Assembly: GCA_013399115.1 (NCBI GenBank)
Contig: VXAA01006435.1
Span: 672,611-736,610 of the forward strand
Source of the DNA: Anseranas semipalmata
Taxonomy: Eukaryota > Chordata > Aves > Anseriformes > Anseranatidae
Reading direction: 5' to 3'
Length of the DNA stretch: 64,000 nt
The notes beneath the pieces are model-generated. The model made no database searches. It worked only from the letters and a program-made list of their open reading frames with translations, and was not told the DNA's origin. The position numbers and the translations under genes were made by a program. Shown piece by piece: positions 36,424-49,472 of the stretch. Positions within the stretch are counted from its first letter, which is position 1. The number at the start of each line of letters is the position of its first letter.

Positions 36424-38852
36424 CACAATGAAACCGTCAAACATCTTTTTAGAATGTCATGTCCTAAAATACTACAATGTCAACATTTGAAGAATTCACT
36501 ATAGTAATAGAAAATAAAAAGCATAAGGATTTTCTGAGTTCTACAATGACAAATGAAATCCCTCTAAGTAACTATATAACTGTCTCTGCACAATAAGCAA
36601 AACATTTTGCAGAACAAAGTCTAGAAACTTCTCACTGGTTCAAAAATACAGTCTTCTGCATCTCAGAAAGCACGTCAATAAAAGTACCACATACACAAAT
36701 ATGTTACAAGAAAAGCTTTGCATTTTATTTAGCTCATAAATAAGTCAATATGTCTCTGTGAATTCCCAATCCTGAGCTATTCCAAGCCAGAAGAAACCAC
36801 CTTCCTTAAAACTCTTCCGTTTGCCTTTCAGGATATTCAGTCTCCATCAGTCTCCTTCACCTCCTTCACGTCCAGCTTGTCCTCAGAAAAGGGCACCTGC
36901 AGAAAAGTTCTGCAGCTCCTGCCACGATGGAATATTTCTCTGCTGACCAAATCTGTAGTTTCCAGGCCCCTCCTAGTGACACTGCATCCACTGGACAGTT
37001 ATAAATAGCCAAAGACTTCCCCAATTTCTCATCTTTACCATTACCTAAACAGGACATTAATTAAGCCTGACATTAAATGAGAATACAATTAGGCAAACAG
37101 TCCACATGAAACCCATCACTTTCTGGACTTCTTTCCTAACAGCTACATTTCTCATTTGTAGACATTACATAAATTCACTTTGAACAAGACCACCTCCTTT
37201 TAAATAAAACCTGTCATTTTAAAAGTAAGCTGAACTCCTTACAAAGTTTTCCAAAAAAGCTTTTTTGACTGCCATCCCAAGCCACATAAGTAACAGTCAG
37301 ACAGCAGACATGAAGTTGAATTTATCTTTAAGGTTCACTTTTCTATCTTTCTTTGCTTCCTTATACAATCTTACCTTTCTCCATTTTTTGGGCAGAAATC
37401 AGCCAAGCTCCATGCACCCCAGCTCCAAGTCAATATAGAGTCAAAGACCTGCACTCTTCTACTGCAGTGGTTCAAGCAGATTTCAAGGACTAGCTCTGTA
37501 TAAAAGGACTCCAAAGGACACATTTACTTAAGATTAAACCAAGAATTGATGGTTAGGTTTTCTGGGGTGAAGAATAACCAAACTTCCCTCTGGTGTGCAT
37601 TTCCCATGCAGGTCATAGCCTAGTGTCTGCATTAGTTTAGATAATGATTCAAAGGATCAGAAACGTTTACTGAACTGAAGCAGAATTAGCTATAAGGCAT
37701 TGTACATCCATATACCAGAATAAAAGCTGCCAACTTCTCATGTAACTTTAATCTGGCACAGTTACTGAACTAACAGGGCTTGTCATCATCGTGAATAGCC
37801 TGAAATGCTATCTAATTCACTACAGTATCACAGCACAGGTTCAGCATAAGCAGCTGCTCTGATATCTCAGTCCTAAAACAATTCTTACAAAATTGTACTC
37901 ACTTAGATACAGAGGATGTTACCTACAGCTCTATCACCACAATTTGTATTTTCTATATGAAAACTCTACTAAAGAGTGCTAATAAGCAAACATTGCTAAA
38001 ATACAAAGTTAATTGTGCTGCAAATCCTACAAATATTTAACAAAAATATTTCTTTGCATTTCTATTTACAAAAATACTACTTATTAGTTTGTTAATATTC
38101 CTTACAATGCAATTCACAAATGGCACTAGTAAGACATTGGCAACTTCAACACAACATACATTTAACATGATTTCAAGTTCACGAAATTGATGATTGGGCT
38201 CAAATGCCATGGAAAGGTCAATTAGCCTCTTTAAATAAGTTACCAGAACTAGCATTCTCTCCTTAGCCCGTTTTCTTCATATATGATTCAAATGTCAGTT
38301 ATCTTATTTAATCAGATGTACCCTCAGTATGTGATTCAAATGCCATAAAAAATGAGAAGTCATTTGAAAAATAACAATACTGAACATCAGTTTTGAAAAT
38401 CTCACCTCACATTTATACAGAAACCTTTAATGTTTTATCCAAAATGTTCTTGAAGCCACTCAGTAACACTTGTGAGAACATAGCATCAGCGTGATGCCAT
38501 AACCTCAGCATCCTTCTGCAAAGCTTCTCCCTCCCCACCAGCCAAAACTCAGCCAAAGGAAAACATAAATTGAGCCTCCTGTCACCACCATGGCATTTCG
38601 TCATCTTAATCATGAATTATTTATCATGCTGCACTTAAAAGATGCACTTAAAAAATTTATTTCTAACCTGTAGTACAGTGTTAATGAATTAACTATGCAA
38701 CCGTATTTGCAAACAGGGAGACATCTTCATCTGCTCTCCTGCCACTCCAACCTGCATCAGCTTCTGCATGCTTTGTGGAGCACAGCTATTGCTAAACCCT
38801 CCCGTAACAGGGTTTTTGCATATATCCCAAATAACCATAACGCACAGTCCTT

Positions 38853-38900
38853 GATAGATGCTGACCATAAACCACTGATAGACGCTGACTATAAACCATT
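38853..38900. repeat. 24-bp direct duplication
   Basis: Two adjacent 24-bp copies starting gatagatgctgacc and gatagacgctgact, differing at three positions. Likely a small tandem duplication. Confidence 0.85.
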
Positions 38901-38992
38901 CCAACATGACTGCTGCAGCAAAGGAGATTTGAAAAAGTAAGGGTGTTATTCCCCTCTGTTTTAAGGGCAAACTACAGCACAGAATTTAAAGG

Positions 38993-39056
38993 AGAAATTT
39001 AAATAAATTTAAATAAATAAAATAAAATTTAAATAAATTAAAATAAATAAAGGAGA
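38993..39056. repeat. AAATAAATTT-type low-complexity repeat
   Basis: About 64 bp built from aaattt, aaataaat and aaaataaa units, nearly free of G and C. Confidence 0.9.
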
Positions 39057-40315
39057 AAAAGCGGCAACAAAGGTACCTCTGTGGCGGTGTAGGGATTGAG
39101 GACTGAAGAACTACCAGCAGACACTTCAAACCAAACCGAGACAACACACAATTAATGTAAGCTGAACGAAGCAAACAGCAAGGAGAAGAAGCAACGCTGC
39201 TATTTAAGTGAGTGAATTATAGGGCTTTTTGTTACTCAAGATCACAACTATTTGCACCCAACAGCAGAAGGGGCTCCCACCATCTATAGAAGACCACGAA
39301 CACCTAACACCCATCTCGCAGCACCTTGACAAGGACCAAAATGGTGCATCTCGGCTTGGGGCGACCCTCAGCAACCAGCCAGGAGGAACGCTTCGCCTCG
39401 TGGCAGCACGTTACCCAGAAGAGCAAATCAAGCCTGAACTCTAAAACGAGCACCGGCGTCCGATTTGTTCCCAGGTATGATTCTGGCTGTTTGCTCCAAC
39501 CTGCATGTTCAGTGCCGGCACCGCCACCCTGCAGCTTGTTTCCTCGTTGCTGGTTTAACACACTCAGGCTCAGCTGAAATGTTAAGGATAGCGTAAAGCC
39601 CTTGCATTTACCATGGCTTTTCTGAGACAAAAGGCTTATTTTGTAGGATGCTGGCTAAGAAGTTATTCTGGGAGCAAGGGGAATGCTAATAGAATGAACA
39701 GACTAAGAGGATGAATTTTACATTTCCATGCATAAATTCTTAATGAAGTTAGAGCATGGGATAAGAATAGACTTTACAAAATAAGCCATGGTACAGACAA
39801 AACATGAGAAATCAAAATCATGCTAGGGAACATCATGAGTGCTGGTATTAAAAAAAAAAAAGGGGGGGGATAACAAGTTCATCCAGTTCTAAAGGCAGAA
39901 TTAAATCCTAATTTGGCCATGAATTTTTAACAGAAATTGGTCCGTATTTGAGTTATTCCTTTGGAATAATATGAATCTTCACAGCAAAAGCCTAGCTTTT
40001 ATCTTAAAGTCTGGGAAAGCAGTGATAACATATCACCAACCAGCAGGCAAACAAACTGCTCAGAGTTGTGAGCCTCAGAGACATACATAATGTACAAGGC
40101 AGAATGAACATAAGACCAAGCCTGGAACATTGATTTTTATATAATTACAGATTGATACGTCTCTATAAACTGTTTTACAGTAATTCTGGGGAACCCACAA
40201 AGGTGATATATTACTAAAGCAACGTTTCCTAAAATTTACATCATAGAAGCTCTTCTGAGATGTGTTCTACATATGACTTCTAACATGTACATCCCCCTAT
40301 AAATAAGCATACATA

Positions 40316-40317
<2 letters not shown>

Positions 40318-40358
<41 letters not shown>
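40318..40358. repeat. (TG)n/(AT)n microsatellite
   Basis: About 15 uninterrupted TG units followed by about five AT units. The longest pure dinucleotide run in the window and likely length-variable between individuals. It explains the HTHTHTHTHT stretch of the minus-strand frame at 40297-40521. Confidence 0.97.
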
Positions 40359-42379
40359 TTAAATAAAACATACATGTCAGAATTTTGGAACATTGAAGCA
40401 GATTTAATAATTTACGATAAATTGGCCCAAACTGAAATCTCTGCTCTGAACTAAAGTACAGAATAGACAGATATGGAACTCTCCATGACTTCTGCAGTCT
40501 CCAGTGAAAAATGCATTTCAAAATACTAAAAACAGTACTGAAAATTTTGCAGTGCTAAATTGTGTTATACTCTACTACAGCACATTACAAAATAGCTATA
40601 AATAAATAAACCTAAACTACCATAATTAGCAGCAAAAATATACAACAACATTGCTCAGAGATTTTTAAAATAAATATAGCTCCTTTTAAAATATCTCAGA
40701 TATAAAAAAATGAAAATGTAGATAAATAGGAATATTCATCTTATACTTTACTTTCTTGTTTTCCAAATTTTGACTAGCAGAGCTAGCATTACGCAGATTT
40801 GGTAGATCAAAAAAAATGTAAGCACATTTTGGACTTTTGATATTTTCAAATGAAAATAATTTTAGGCTTCTGTCCTGCCTATAAAAATGGAACTAGTAAG
40901 AAACACAAATAATGTTTTCAGCCCTTCACATTATTTTGTGCAACAGATGAACTACCAAACAAACAAATACACCAAGACAGCACAGATCACACACACAAAT
41001 GAACACCACCTGCTTGTCTGAAGAAGGTATTTTCCACGGAGAAACCATGCCTTGCGAAACTCTTAAATAAAGCACTTCTCACAACATTGATCACTTACAA
41101 CAACAGTATGTACAGAGTAGACCGTGGCGTTCTACGGTGAAGCCTGCAGCTGCCCTTATACCTAATAAGAAGGGAAAAGTTGCAGAAGCGACAGGTCACA
41201 GTTTTGTGATCCATCTTGGTGTCGGAGGAGGCTGCGCACAGGAAGCCATGGGCTACAGGCTGGAACACGTCCCCATGGGCTGCTCCTCTGTATCAAAGAT
41301 GAGTGCAGCTGCAGTCAACTCCATTTTGTTCAATTAATTGCAAGTTCTCTGTGAGTGAAATGCAGACACTTGTGACTTAAAGGAACACTTCTGGTAAATA
41401 TTTGTGTGTTGATTCACTTGGAAAATTGGGCCTTTAATGATTTTGGAATGTTCCAATTTCTCGGAAGCAGAATGGACAACCAGTTGCATTGAAGTGAAAC
41501 ATGGAGGAAAGCTGATATGGATTTTGCCAGATTTATTTTAGATGAACTTTTTGGCACTAGAAATTTGCTGAGAATTATAACCTGACCTGTTTTGTTATTT
41601 TAAATTTCTCATCTATTGTCAAATAAAAATGAGCATCACTAGAACACAAGCAAGAACATCATAGCACAAAAAATACCATCCACCTTCTCAGACAAGCTAT
41701 AACCTATTATATCACTTCTACTTGTGCAGCAGATCTTCTAAAAGAAACAAAGTGTTACTCCCACAACTTTTCTTTTTTTAAATGTAAAAAAATACCTATT
41801 CCAGCCCAGAGATGTGCCAATGAGGCTGTAATTGCATGTAATTGTATTTTAGAACGTTAATAATTCATACTGACAGTGTAATGTAAACTAGGTTAGAAGA
41901 TTGTGCTCTCAAGTACCACACCAGGGATTGAATGACAGAATAATAAACACTAGCCAAAGTAGCAAAATTTTAGGAGATAAATGAGGGTAAGAGAGAACTT
42001 GGAGGATGAGAATATGCATATTTTAGATGAGCAAACAACAACAGGAAAAGAGAGATGTTCAAAAAATGAAGGATATAGATGCAGCCTGTAGAAAACAGAG
42101 TATGAAAGGATATGTTGTAGACGGTGAAGTGGTGTTGCAGACCTTCTGGTATGGCATTCAAACAAGAGTTTAAATTTGATGCAAAAGTTCAACATAGATC
42201 AGGGTGGCTAGACACAGCTGAAATGTGACACAATTTTAAAAACTGGTGCAATGTTTCCCTGATAAGTTTTTTTCCTTTTTTATATTCTAAACTTTCCGTA
42301 AGCTTTCTGGTTAATATCAATCTGCTAAATGGTTTATCTATCTAAACCAGAAATTGCAACTCAGGGCTTCAAATGGTAA

Positions 42380-42399
42380 TTTTTTTTTTTTTTTTTTTT
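42380..42399. repeat. Poly(T) tract, 20 T
   Basis: Twenty consecutive T on the plus strand, inside the 40-kb intron. Confidence 0.97.
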
Positions 42400-45300
42400 A
42401 AGAAAACAGATCCAAAAGGAATGTCCTGGTCATGGGCAGGAATAGTCCCATACAAATGCAAGCAGCTGTGTCATATAATCTCTGTTTCTCCCTAGCTAAA
42501 GTCTGTTAAATTGACACTGGGTCGGTATTAGTACTCGTCCACTATTAGCACTTTGGTACGGGATGTAAGCAGGCCTGTCTGTACACTCACAGATTTCCCA
42601 AGTCAAAACAAAGTAGTACCTGATGGCCTCATAGTACAATTAAAAACCAAGTTTTATAGACAATTCCATGCATTTTCCAGAGACTTCAACAGTAATAAAC
42701 ACACGACTGCCCGGTTAAGAATATGTTTTTCTTTCTCAGAGTGATTCCCTTGCCAGGAATCTTTCCATGTCCATGTTGTTTCTGTATCTGCATACAAGAT
42801 CAAAAGGAAGAGACTACACGAAAGGAAGAATCTTGCACAGAACTGAGCACACTACAATTTCTTTGAGGAAATCACTGTTATTTGAGGATGAAGACAGAAA
42901 AAGTAAAAACTCAGTATTTACTACAGCATTTTAAGAACGTTCTGAGCTTGTTGTTTCTCACGTGAAGTTGCTTGCTTGCTCCCAGCCATTCCAAACTCTC
43001 CGAATACTGCAGAGGCAGTTAACAAGTCGGCTCGTATGCAGGCGTACAAGCAGATCAGAGCCTTCAAACACAATTATATAGAAAAAAAAACAGCTATGAA
43101 TCACTGTGTTTATAGGTGAAAAGGCTAGCAAACATTAAAGCACACCAACTTCTCAAGCCAGAGGTACATACTCCCCCTCTGGGAGCCTCTGACTCGCCGG
43201 GTCAAACCACCAGGTTACGCTTCACAAGTGGTTACAGAGGGCAGCCTGCACGGTGAGCCTGGAACCAGACAAGAATTCACACCTCATGCTCCAAATCCCA
43301 GTGTTTAACTCTTCCACTGCTGCAAAGCCAGGCAGGACGTGGGGATTTTAGCATTTACACAATGTCTCCACATGAAAAATATTATACAGCCCGACTGGGA
43401 GAAAGATGAGCAATGCTTCTCTTGACTATTGTAAGGGAAGCCAAGCATCTCCTCCACTGACACCGCTACCCCAGAGAGGCAACCTCAGGGAGCAAGGAGA
43501 GAGTTAAGAGAGATGCCAAAAAATCAACACATTTCTCTGGAGTGATCACAGGCTGTGTCTCACGTCCTACTGCTTTACCAAGATGCAGCCAATGCTACAA
43601 ACGTTGCCATACAACACAAGACAACTCCCTGAAATTGCCAGTTTCCCAGTCCAGCCCTCAGCTGCATGTTGGTGTAAGGCAACAAGGCAATGGAGCTACT
43701 AGCAAGGTAAATGAACTCTTTCAAATACTGCACACAAGACTCCATACCAAAGGCCACTGTGCCTGAATATTTCCAGCCACGTAGCAAGCAAGCAGTTTCC
43801 AATCCGCGTAAGAAATCTGAGCCAGTCAAGTTCTAGGCATCACCAATATCTCTCTTCCCTGTGGTCTCCATCTCCTAGATGTAGTCTCTGCCTCCATCTC
43901 CTATTCCCAAGAACAACAACTGGTACAAAAGAAAAGGGATAGAGATAAAGATAAAGAGAAAAATTTCCATTAAAAAAGAAATGAATTCTGGGAAACTCAT
44001 TCAAAGTGAGATGTAGATTACAATTCACTTGCCAAAAGATTACCTACACAAAATTCACCATTTCATATTATGCATAATGACGTATTCACAAAGTTGTTCT
44101 GTTACTCATTATAACTGCATTGCTTATCTACATTGCTTCCAAAAGAGTCGTTACACCCTGTTGCAGTAAAGGCTGACCAATGGTTTAGCACAGTTAAGAA
44201 AGGGGAACCTGTACCGAATCAAGCACTAAACCAGGAAGGTATCACTTGCTGCCAAAACAGAACGATTTCCAAATGTCATTCAAGCTGAATATAGCCCTTT
44301 TCATTAATCCTCTGGCATCTGTCAAATAAGATACTAAGCAAAACAAACTTTTAAAAGCTGTATCAAGTGACTTTAAACTAAGAGGAAGTTTAAGTAGAGA
44401 AAGGAAACTATCACCAATTCTTGACACACGTTGAGGTATTTCAAAATAAGAATATAAAGAATCTCATTAAGTTTGAATTCTGAAATGTTTTTTGGTGTGA
44501 GTTACAACTCAGTCTGATTAAGTTTATATACCTAAAATGTTTGTTAGCAGTTTTTTAGCTAAGCTAGCTGGATGGCATTTTAAGCTGATTAGTGAATCCT
44601 ATTCAGTATACCATTAAATGCACTCTGGTGCAGATACCCCGTCAAAACCCAGAACACAGGTATTGGGGACGGGAAGAGGGGACGGACACACGACACCAAG
44701 AATAAATCCTTGTACCATGGAAGGGATTTCTACACCTGCCTTGAAGTCAGGGACTGGAGTCGCACAACCTTCACCAAGACCCACCAGCAATCCCAGTACA
44801 TAAACAAAGAGAAAGAACGAGTCTCACACGAGACCCCATTCAACCAAGGCAGGTTTCCCCATCCCCACCCTCTGGTGAAGCTGAGCTGGTGGGCACGCTG
44901 CGATGCCCGGGAAGCCCATCTGTTCACGGCAATAGAAAAGACTCGCTGAGGACACTGCACGTCGCACCATGCTCACGCACCCGAACAAGCCGTAGCTCTA
45001 AATATAGGTCTCCCCTCATCCACTGCAACAGCTTATATGAGAAAGGCTTTTAAAAAAAGGCAGGCAACCCTCCCAGTACATTTGTCAAAAGTCTGTGTAT
45101 AATATATTCTTGTTGCTTACCACAGTTATTGATTAAATGTTTGTTTCCGATAATAGGGTTCTTATGTAAATAAATATATTCTTAAATTGTATCACAGATG
45201 TCCATAAAATCCTAATTATTTAAACTCATAACACTGTAATTACACATTGATCGAGTAATTATGTACTATGCTCAAACACGAAGTATTCTGGAGCAACATT

Positions 45301-48300
45301 AGGTTTCCCATTTTGTTTTACTGAAGACAGCAAGGATCTGAGCACCGTCACATTCAGAAATGGTGACCAGATTTCATACAGGCTAGAAAAAAAATAATCT
45401 TTAAAACTATTCTGCAGAGCTATAAAAAAATTAATAGCTATTATCAATAAACTTTATCAAGGTTAGAACCTCTGAGGGAAAACATTCCTATAAAAATCAT
45501 CTCTACCATATATCCCTATAAAAATATGTTCCACAATTGGCATGAGTTCATGAAATCAAAATAGCACAGGAAACCATGCCTGGAATAATGCAACTGAACT
45601 CAGCTCTTCCCTTGATTGGTTAGGATAAAGGAAATTTCCACCGAGGTTTCACCTCGCCTGCAGCACCCAGAGGCCAGAACTAAGGCACCTGAACACTTTC
45701 ACCCTTGTTACCACAGACAAATGAATCCATTTCTAGAAGTATTTGAACTAATTTATCTCTTGCTGAGGGAGTTACAGGGTGTAATATTCTGTGAAACCGG
45801 GGGGAAGTTCATGTTGCTTTAGTCTCAAGGCCCCTCACTTCTACAAGCAACTAATTCATGGCATCTTTTAAGCAACTTAAGAACAAGAATTGCAGTAATT
45901 CAGGTTTTGATTAAAGGACAAATATGGGTGTACAAAGACTCACCAACTCATAAAGAGGGCCAGCTGTGAAACATGGCCTCATGTTGTTCAGTAACTTGAC
46001 TTCCTTGCTACCCCCAGAAGAACACACGCCAGAACCCAAATATGAGATCCACTACTTTAGTTTAATTTTGGACATCATTCTCTTCTCTTCCTAAAGACAC
46101 ATGATCTGAATTCCAACCCACGGTTGTATCAGCTATAGCAGTCTTATTTCACCTGCTATCAATTTATTTTTATTGTAATCATGCCACCTCTCATCTTTTA
46201 CTCTTTTGAAATGTTTACGTTGTTTTCAATTGTTCAAAGGTTACATTTGAAATATTTTCATTCTCAACTAGATTAATTCTTTTAGCAGCCAGGAACTTCT
46301 GTGCTAGCTGCAGAACGCACCTGATATCAGATGCATGAACAGCTGTTCATTTGTCCATGTAAAAATATCAAAGACACCATGCAAAAGAGGCAAGAAGGGG
46401 GGAAAACTATGCAGATACTTGCAAACACAATGTACCGATGGTGAAAAATGACAAACAATTAACATCAAGGCATACACCTTTTAGTTACATTTTCCACCAG
46501 TTCCAAGTATCATTTGTGCAGCTATGGAAATGCACCACCGCCTGGCTAACCTAAGGGTGTTAAGCCGTGCAGATCAATGACAGCAATAGCTTGCCGAGAC
46601 GAACCTTTGCTCTAAGCAGGAACGGCTGTCACTGGTACCGTAACCAAGTAAACAAAACTACAACAAAGAAAGGCAGGATAAAACAGGATCAAGAGCTGCA
46701 CAGGTGAAAGCAACAAGGGCAAAAATAAAAAGTTATTATAGTAGACCTAAGCTCTTACACAGAGCCATGTCTCTGTGAATCATCAACCATTCAGCAGTTA
46801 AAGAGCAGATGGCTGGAAGGTCCCCATATGTGAAAAATATCATCATCAAGAGGAGCCCATAGTAACAGTGAAATAGAACTTGATACTATGACTTTTATAT
46901 GAACTGTTCTTAAAGATAAAATTATTCACTGACCCATGTCAAAAGCCTGAAGACTGGAGCATTCTCGGAGGAAGAAAAAAAAAGGAGTAAGTACCAAAAA
47001 GGCTTTGGAAACCAATCAATAATCATTAGATCCCCTCTCAAAAAGAGCTGTTCTCAACCTACTTTAACAGTAATCTAATTCTGATAATTAATTACTACTT
47101 ACCCGACTGTTAATTAGCCCCAAGGCTAAACAGCATTAAATCACATTTAATAACCCTTGTAAAGGAACATTACCCAATACCAGCTTTTAAATAACAAAAA
47201 TTCATTTAAAATTATATTGGTGACAACGACATTAAAACGTGAAGAGACAGCTCCTTAGTCACTGCCCTTCACTCCGCTGCACGTGCTGCCAAAATGAGCA
47301 GCACAGCAAGAATTTTCACCACCTGCTGCCCAATTTGCAGGGGAAGCAGCAGCAGCAGGCTGGGCAACCACCTCTCTCCATGACAATGCACAATAAGCCC
47401 AGCACAGACGCATGCAACATCTCTATCCTTTGCTGACAGCCTGATTTCCACTCCACAGATGCAATATACATTACTCTCCATTAGAGGGAGAGATGCCTAA
47501 AATAGCTAAACTTCGCATTTTCTTGTTACTCCCACTAGAGCTGGCCAGCAAGAGCAATCTCCCTCTGAAATAACAGCCTGCATCCAGGGGCTATTGCATT
47601 ACCACCTGATGAGTAACTGAAATTTGACCAGCTACATCCACACTGCAGTATGCGAACTTCAAAACCAGCCCTCTGGCGGCTCTCATGGCTCGAGTTTTAA
47701 GTAGGTACCACTTAGCTCAGATTTCATAACTGCACACACAAAGATCTCTACCTTGCGCTAGCCTTTGTGACGATCTCACTAGGTATCATCAGGAAGAAAC
47801 CAGAGGTTTCCACTGGGTCTTGCATGTGCCATACTAGCACAGTGTAGAGCAAGAGCTAATCCTGAACATGAAACATGTCAGCCAGGCTCCCAAAAGCCTT
47901 AGTATAAACAGAGCTGTTCTGGACTTCTTCTCAGTTTACAAACTCCTGTACCCCATATTTAAGCGTACTACCAGCAAGCTTCATTTCACTCGTTATCCTT
48001 CGTGGACCCTGTGTTGCAGACAGACCTCAGCCTATTGGCTTCTATAAGAAACTAATGAAGATTTACAGTGAATAGAACAGAGTGCAGTAGGATAGCACAG
48101 GTGCACAATTCCAGGCAGGGCTTCTTAATGACCACGCTCCAGGCTGTTTCATTTTAAAGCTGGTTTTCTTGACATCAACGATGCCTGTGAGGGTTCCTCT
48201 GCTGCACCATACCAGTTGCACATGCACACAGAAGCCAGCAAAAGGTACAGCCAAGAATTCGTATGCACACTCAGGTAGATCATTCATTTTATCTTCTTCC

Positions 48301-48509
48301 CTGTGCAGGGCCTTAAACTACAAATGAACTAAAAAATTGGTACAAACAAGCAACATCAACCAACACTACAAGGCTGGAGATAAATTACGCGTTACTAGGC
48401 TCTTTCATTCTGTTAGGTATTATTCTCTTGAACTAAAAAGCTGTTAAGTTCATAAATAGTTACACCAACGCCAAACTGTTAGAAATTCCTAGTTGATACC
48501 TCTCCTTAC

Positions 48510-48716
48510 CTCCACTGAAAAGGATGGCTGTAGCATGGACTAGACGGATTGCTCTGGGCTTGTGAGTTCAGGTAAAATACTAGAGGAGAAGTGACAAGTG
48601 CACAGTCAGCACTAAATGGGAATTTAAGGTGCTGCAGACCTGGAGCAGATGTAGGAGAGAACATGTGCTGATGAACATCACTTCCTCGGCAGTGGGAGTA
48701 CAAAGGAGAGGAGATT
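48510..48716 (-). other. Candidate unannotated MAST2 cassette exon (open, splice-bounded)
   Basis: On the minus strand a 207-nt segment is preceded by a T-rich tract and tcag, and followed by a strong donor (GAG|gtaagg). It reads open for 68 codons in the frame entered with one base and left with two, that is phase 2 in and phase 2 out. This is exactly the phase of the 40-kb intron it sits in, so inclusion would keep the MAST2 frame and add about 69 residues (beginning ISSPLYSHCRG and ending SHPFQW plus a Ser codon) between RRGS and CRTSN. Against it: the pyrimidine tract is separated from the AG by a mixed stretch, no similarity is known to me, and open frames this long occur by chance in the window. 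Confidence 0.2.
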
Positions 48717-48968
48717 CTGACAACGTACCACGGTAGGAAAAAAAAATAAATCAGGGTCAATATCACATCTTCTGTTTATCACATCAATTAAAAAAAAAAA
48801 AAGACTTTCAAAGCACACGTTATATCTTCTTAATAAATGCAGTAAACTAAGTGGTCAAAAGTCATTCAATTATCATCCAAACCAAAATGTATTTGTCAGT
48901 CAATATAGTACCTATTCAACATTATTTTTCCACTATGAAAACCTTCTGATCTGGAATTATCCAAATCC

Positions 48969-48991
48969 TTTTTTTTTTTTTTAGAATTTCG

Positions 48992-49027
<36 letters not shown>
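48969..49027. repeat. Double poly(T) tract (14 and 33 T)
   Basis: A run of 14 T at 48969-48982, a 12-base spacer, then 33 consecutive T at 48995-49027. This is the longest homopolymer in the window. On the minus (transcribed) strand it is poly(A). No source-gene sequence for a retrocopy was recognised next to it. Confidence 0.97.
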
Positions 49028-49030
<3 letters not shown>

Positions 49031-49329
49031 GCAATTCCCAGGCTTTCTGGATTGCACATCACTGTCAATCCTTAATGTCAAACTTTCAGTTGGGAAAAAT
49101 TAACAAAGATGACAATGCCATCAGTGACAGACATAAGTCATTTGTATCACAGCCTTCACAGATTGCAGTTTGGGAGCCATGGTTCCACACCACAGGTATG
49201 GTAACAACAGAAATACTAAACGGTGAAAACATGAATTACATGAACCATTAACTACAGAACATTTAGCACTGACAGTGTTTTAAAACAACAACTAATTAAG
49301 CCTGAAAGCAGCACTGCAAAATGGGTTTA

Positions 49330-49472
49330 TTCTAATTTAGTGGTGGGGAAACTGAGGCACAAAGAGGTTAAGCAACTCATCCGTAGCACATCCACGGCAG
49401 CATTAGGATTACAGCTGAGAAGACTGACTCCCAGCTCTGTGCTCAGTTCTGCAAACTATACTGCTCTTGTAG
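49330..49472 (-). mobile_element. MIR-type ancient SINE remnant
   Basis: On the plus strand the segment reads like the reverse complement of a MIR (mammalian-wide interspersed repeat) SINE. It contains ggggaaactgaggcacaaag, then aggttaagcaactc, a degenerate version of the acacagct/ggattcgaa part (ggattacag), and gactgactcccagctctgtg followed by tgcaaactatactgctc. The order and spacing follow the MIR consensus as remembered, covering most of its tRNA-derived head and core. Transcription sense is therefore minus, the same as MAST2. MIR-like elements are very old and survive only as rare copies in birds. Ends are approximate. A repeat search would settle it. Confidence 0.8.

Noticed and set aside
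44618..44960. Overlapping plus and minus frames in a GC-richer stretch, considered as an exon.
   Set aside because: No similarity to any MAST region and no consistent splice boundaries in phase.
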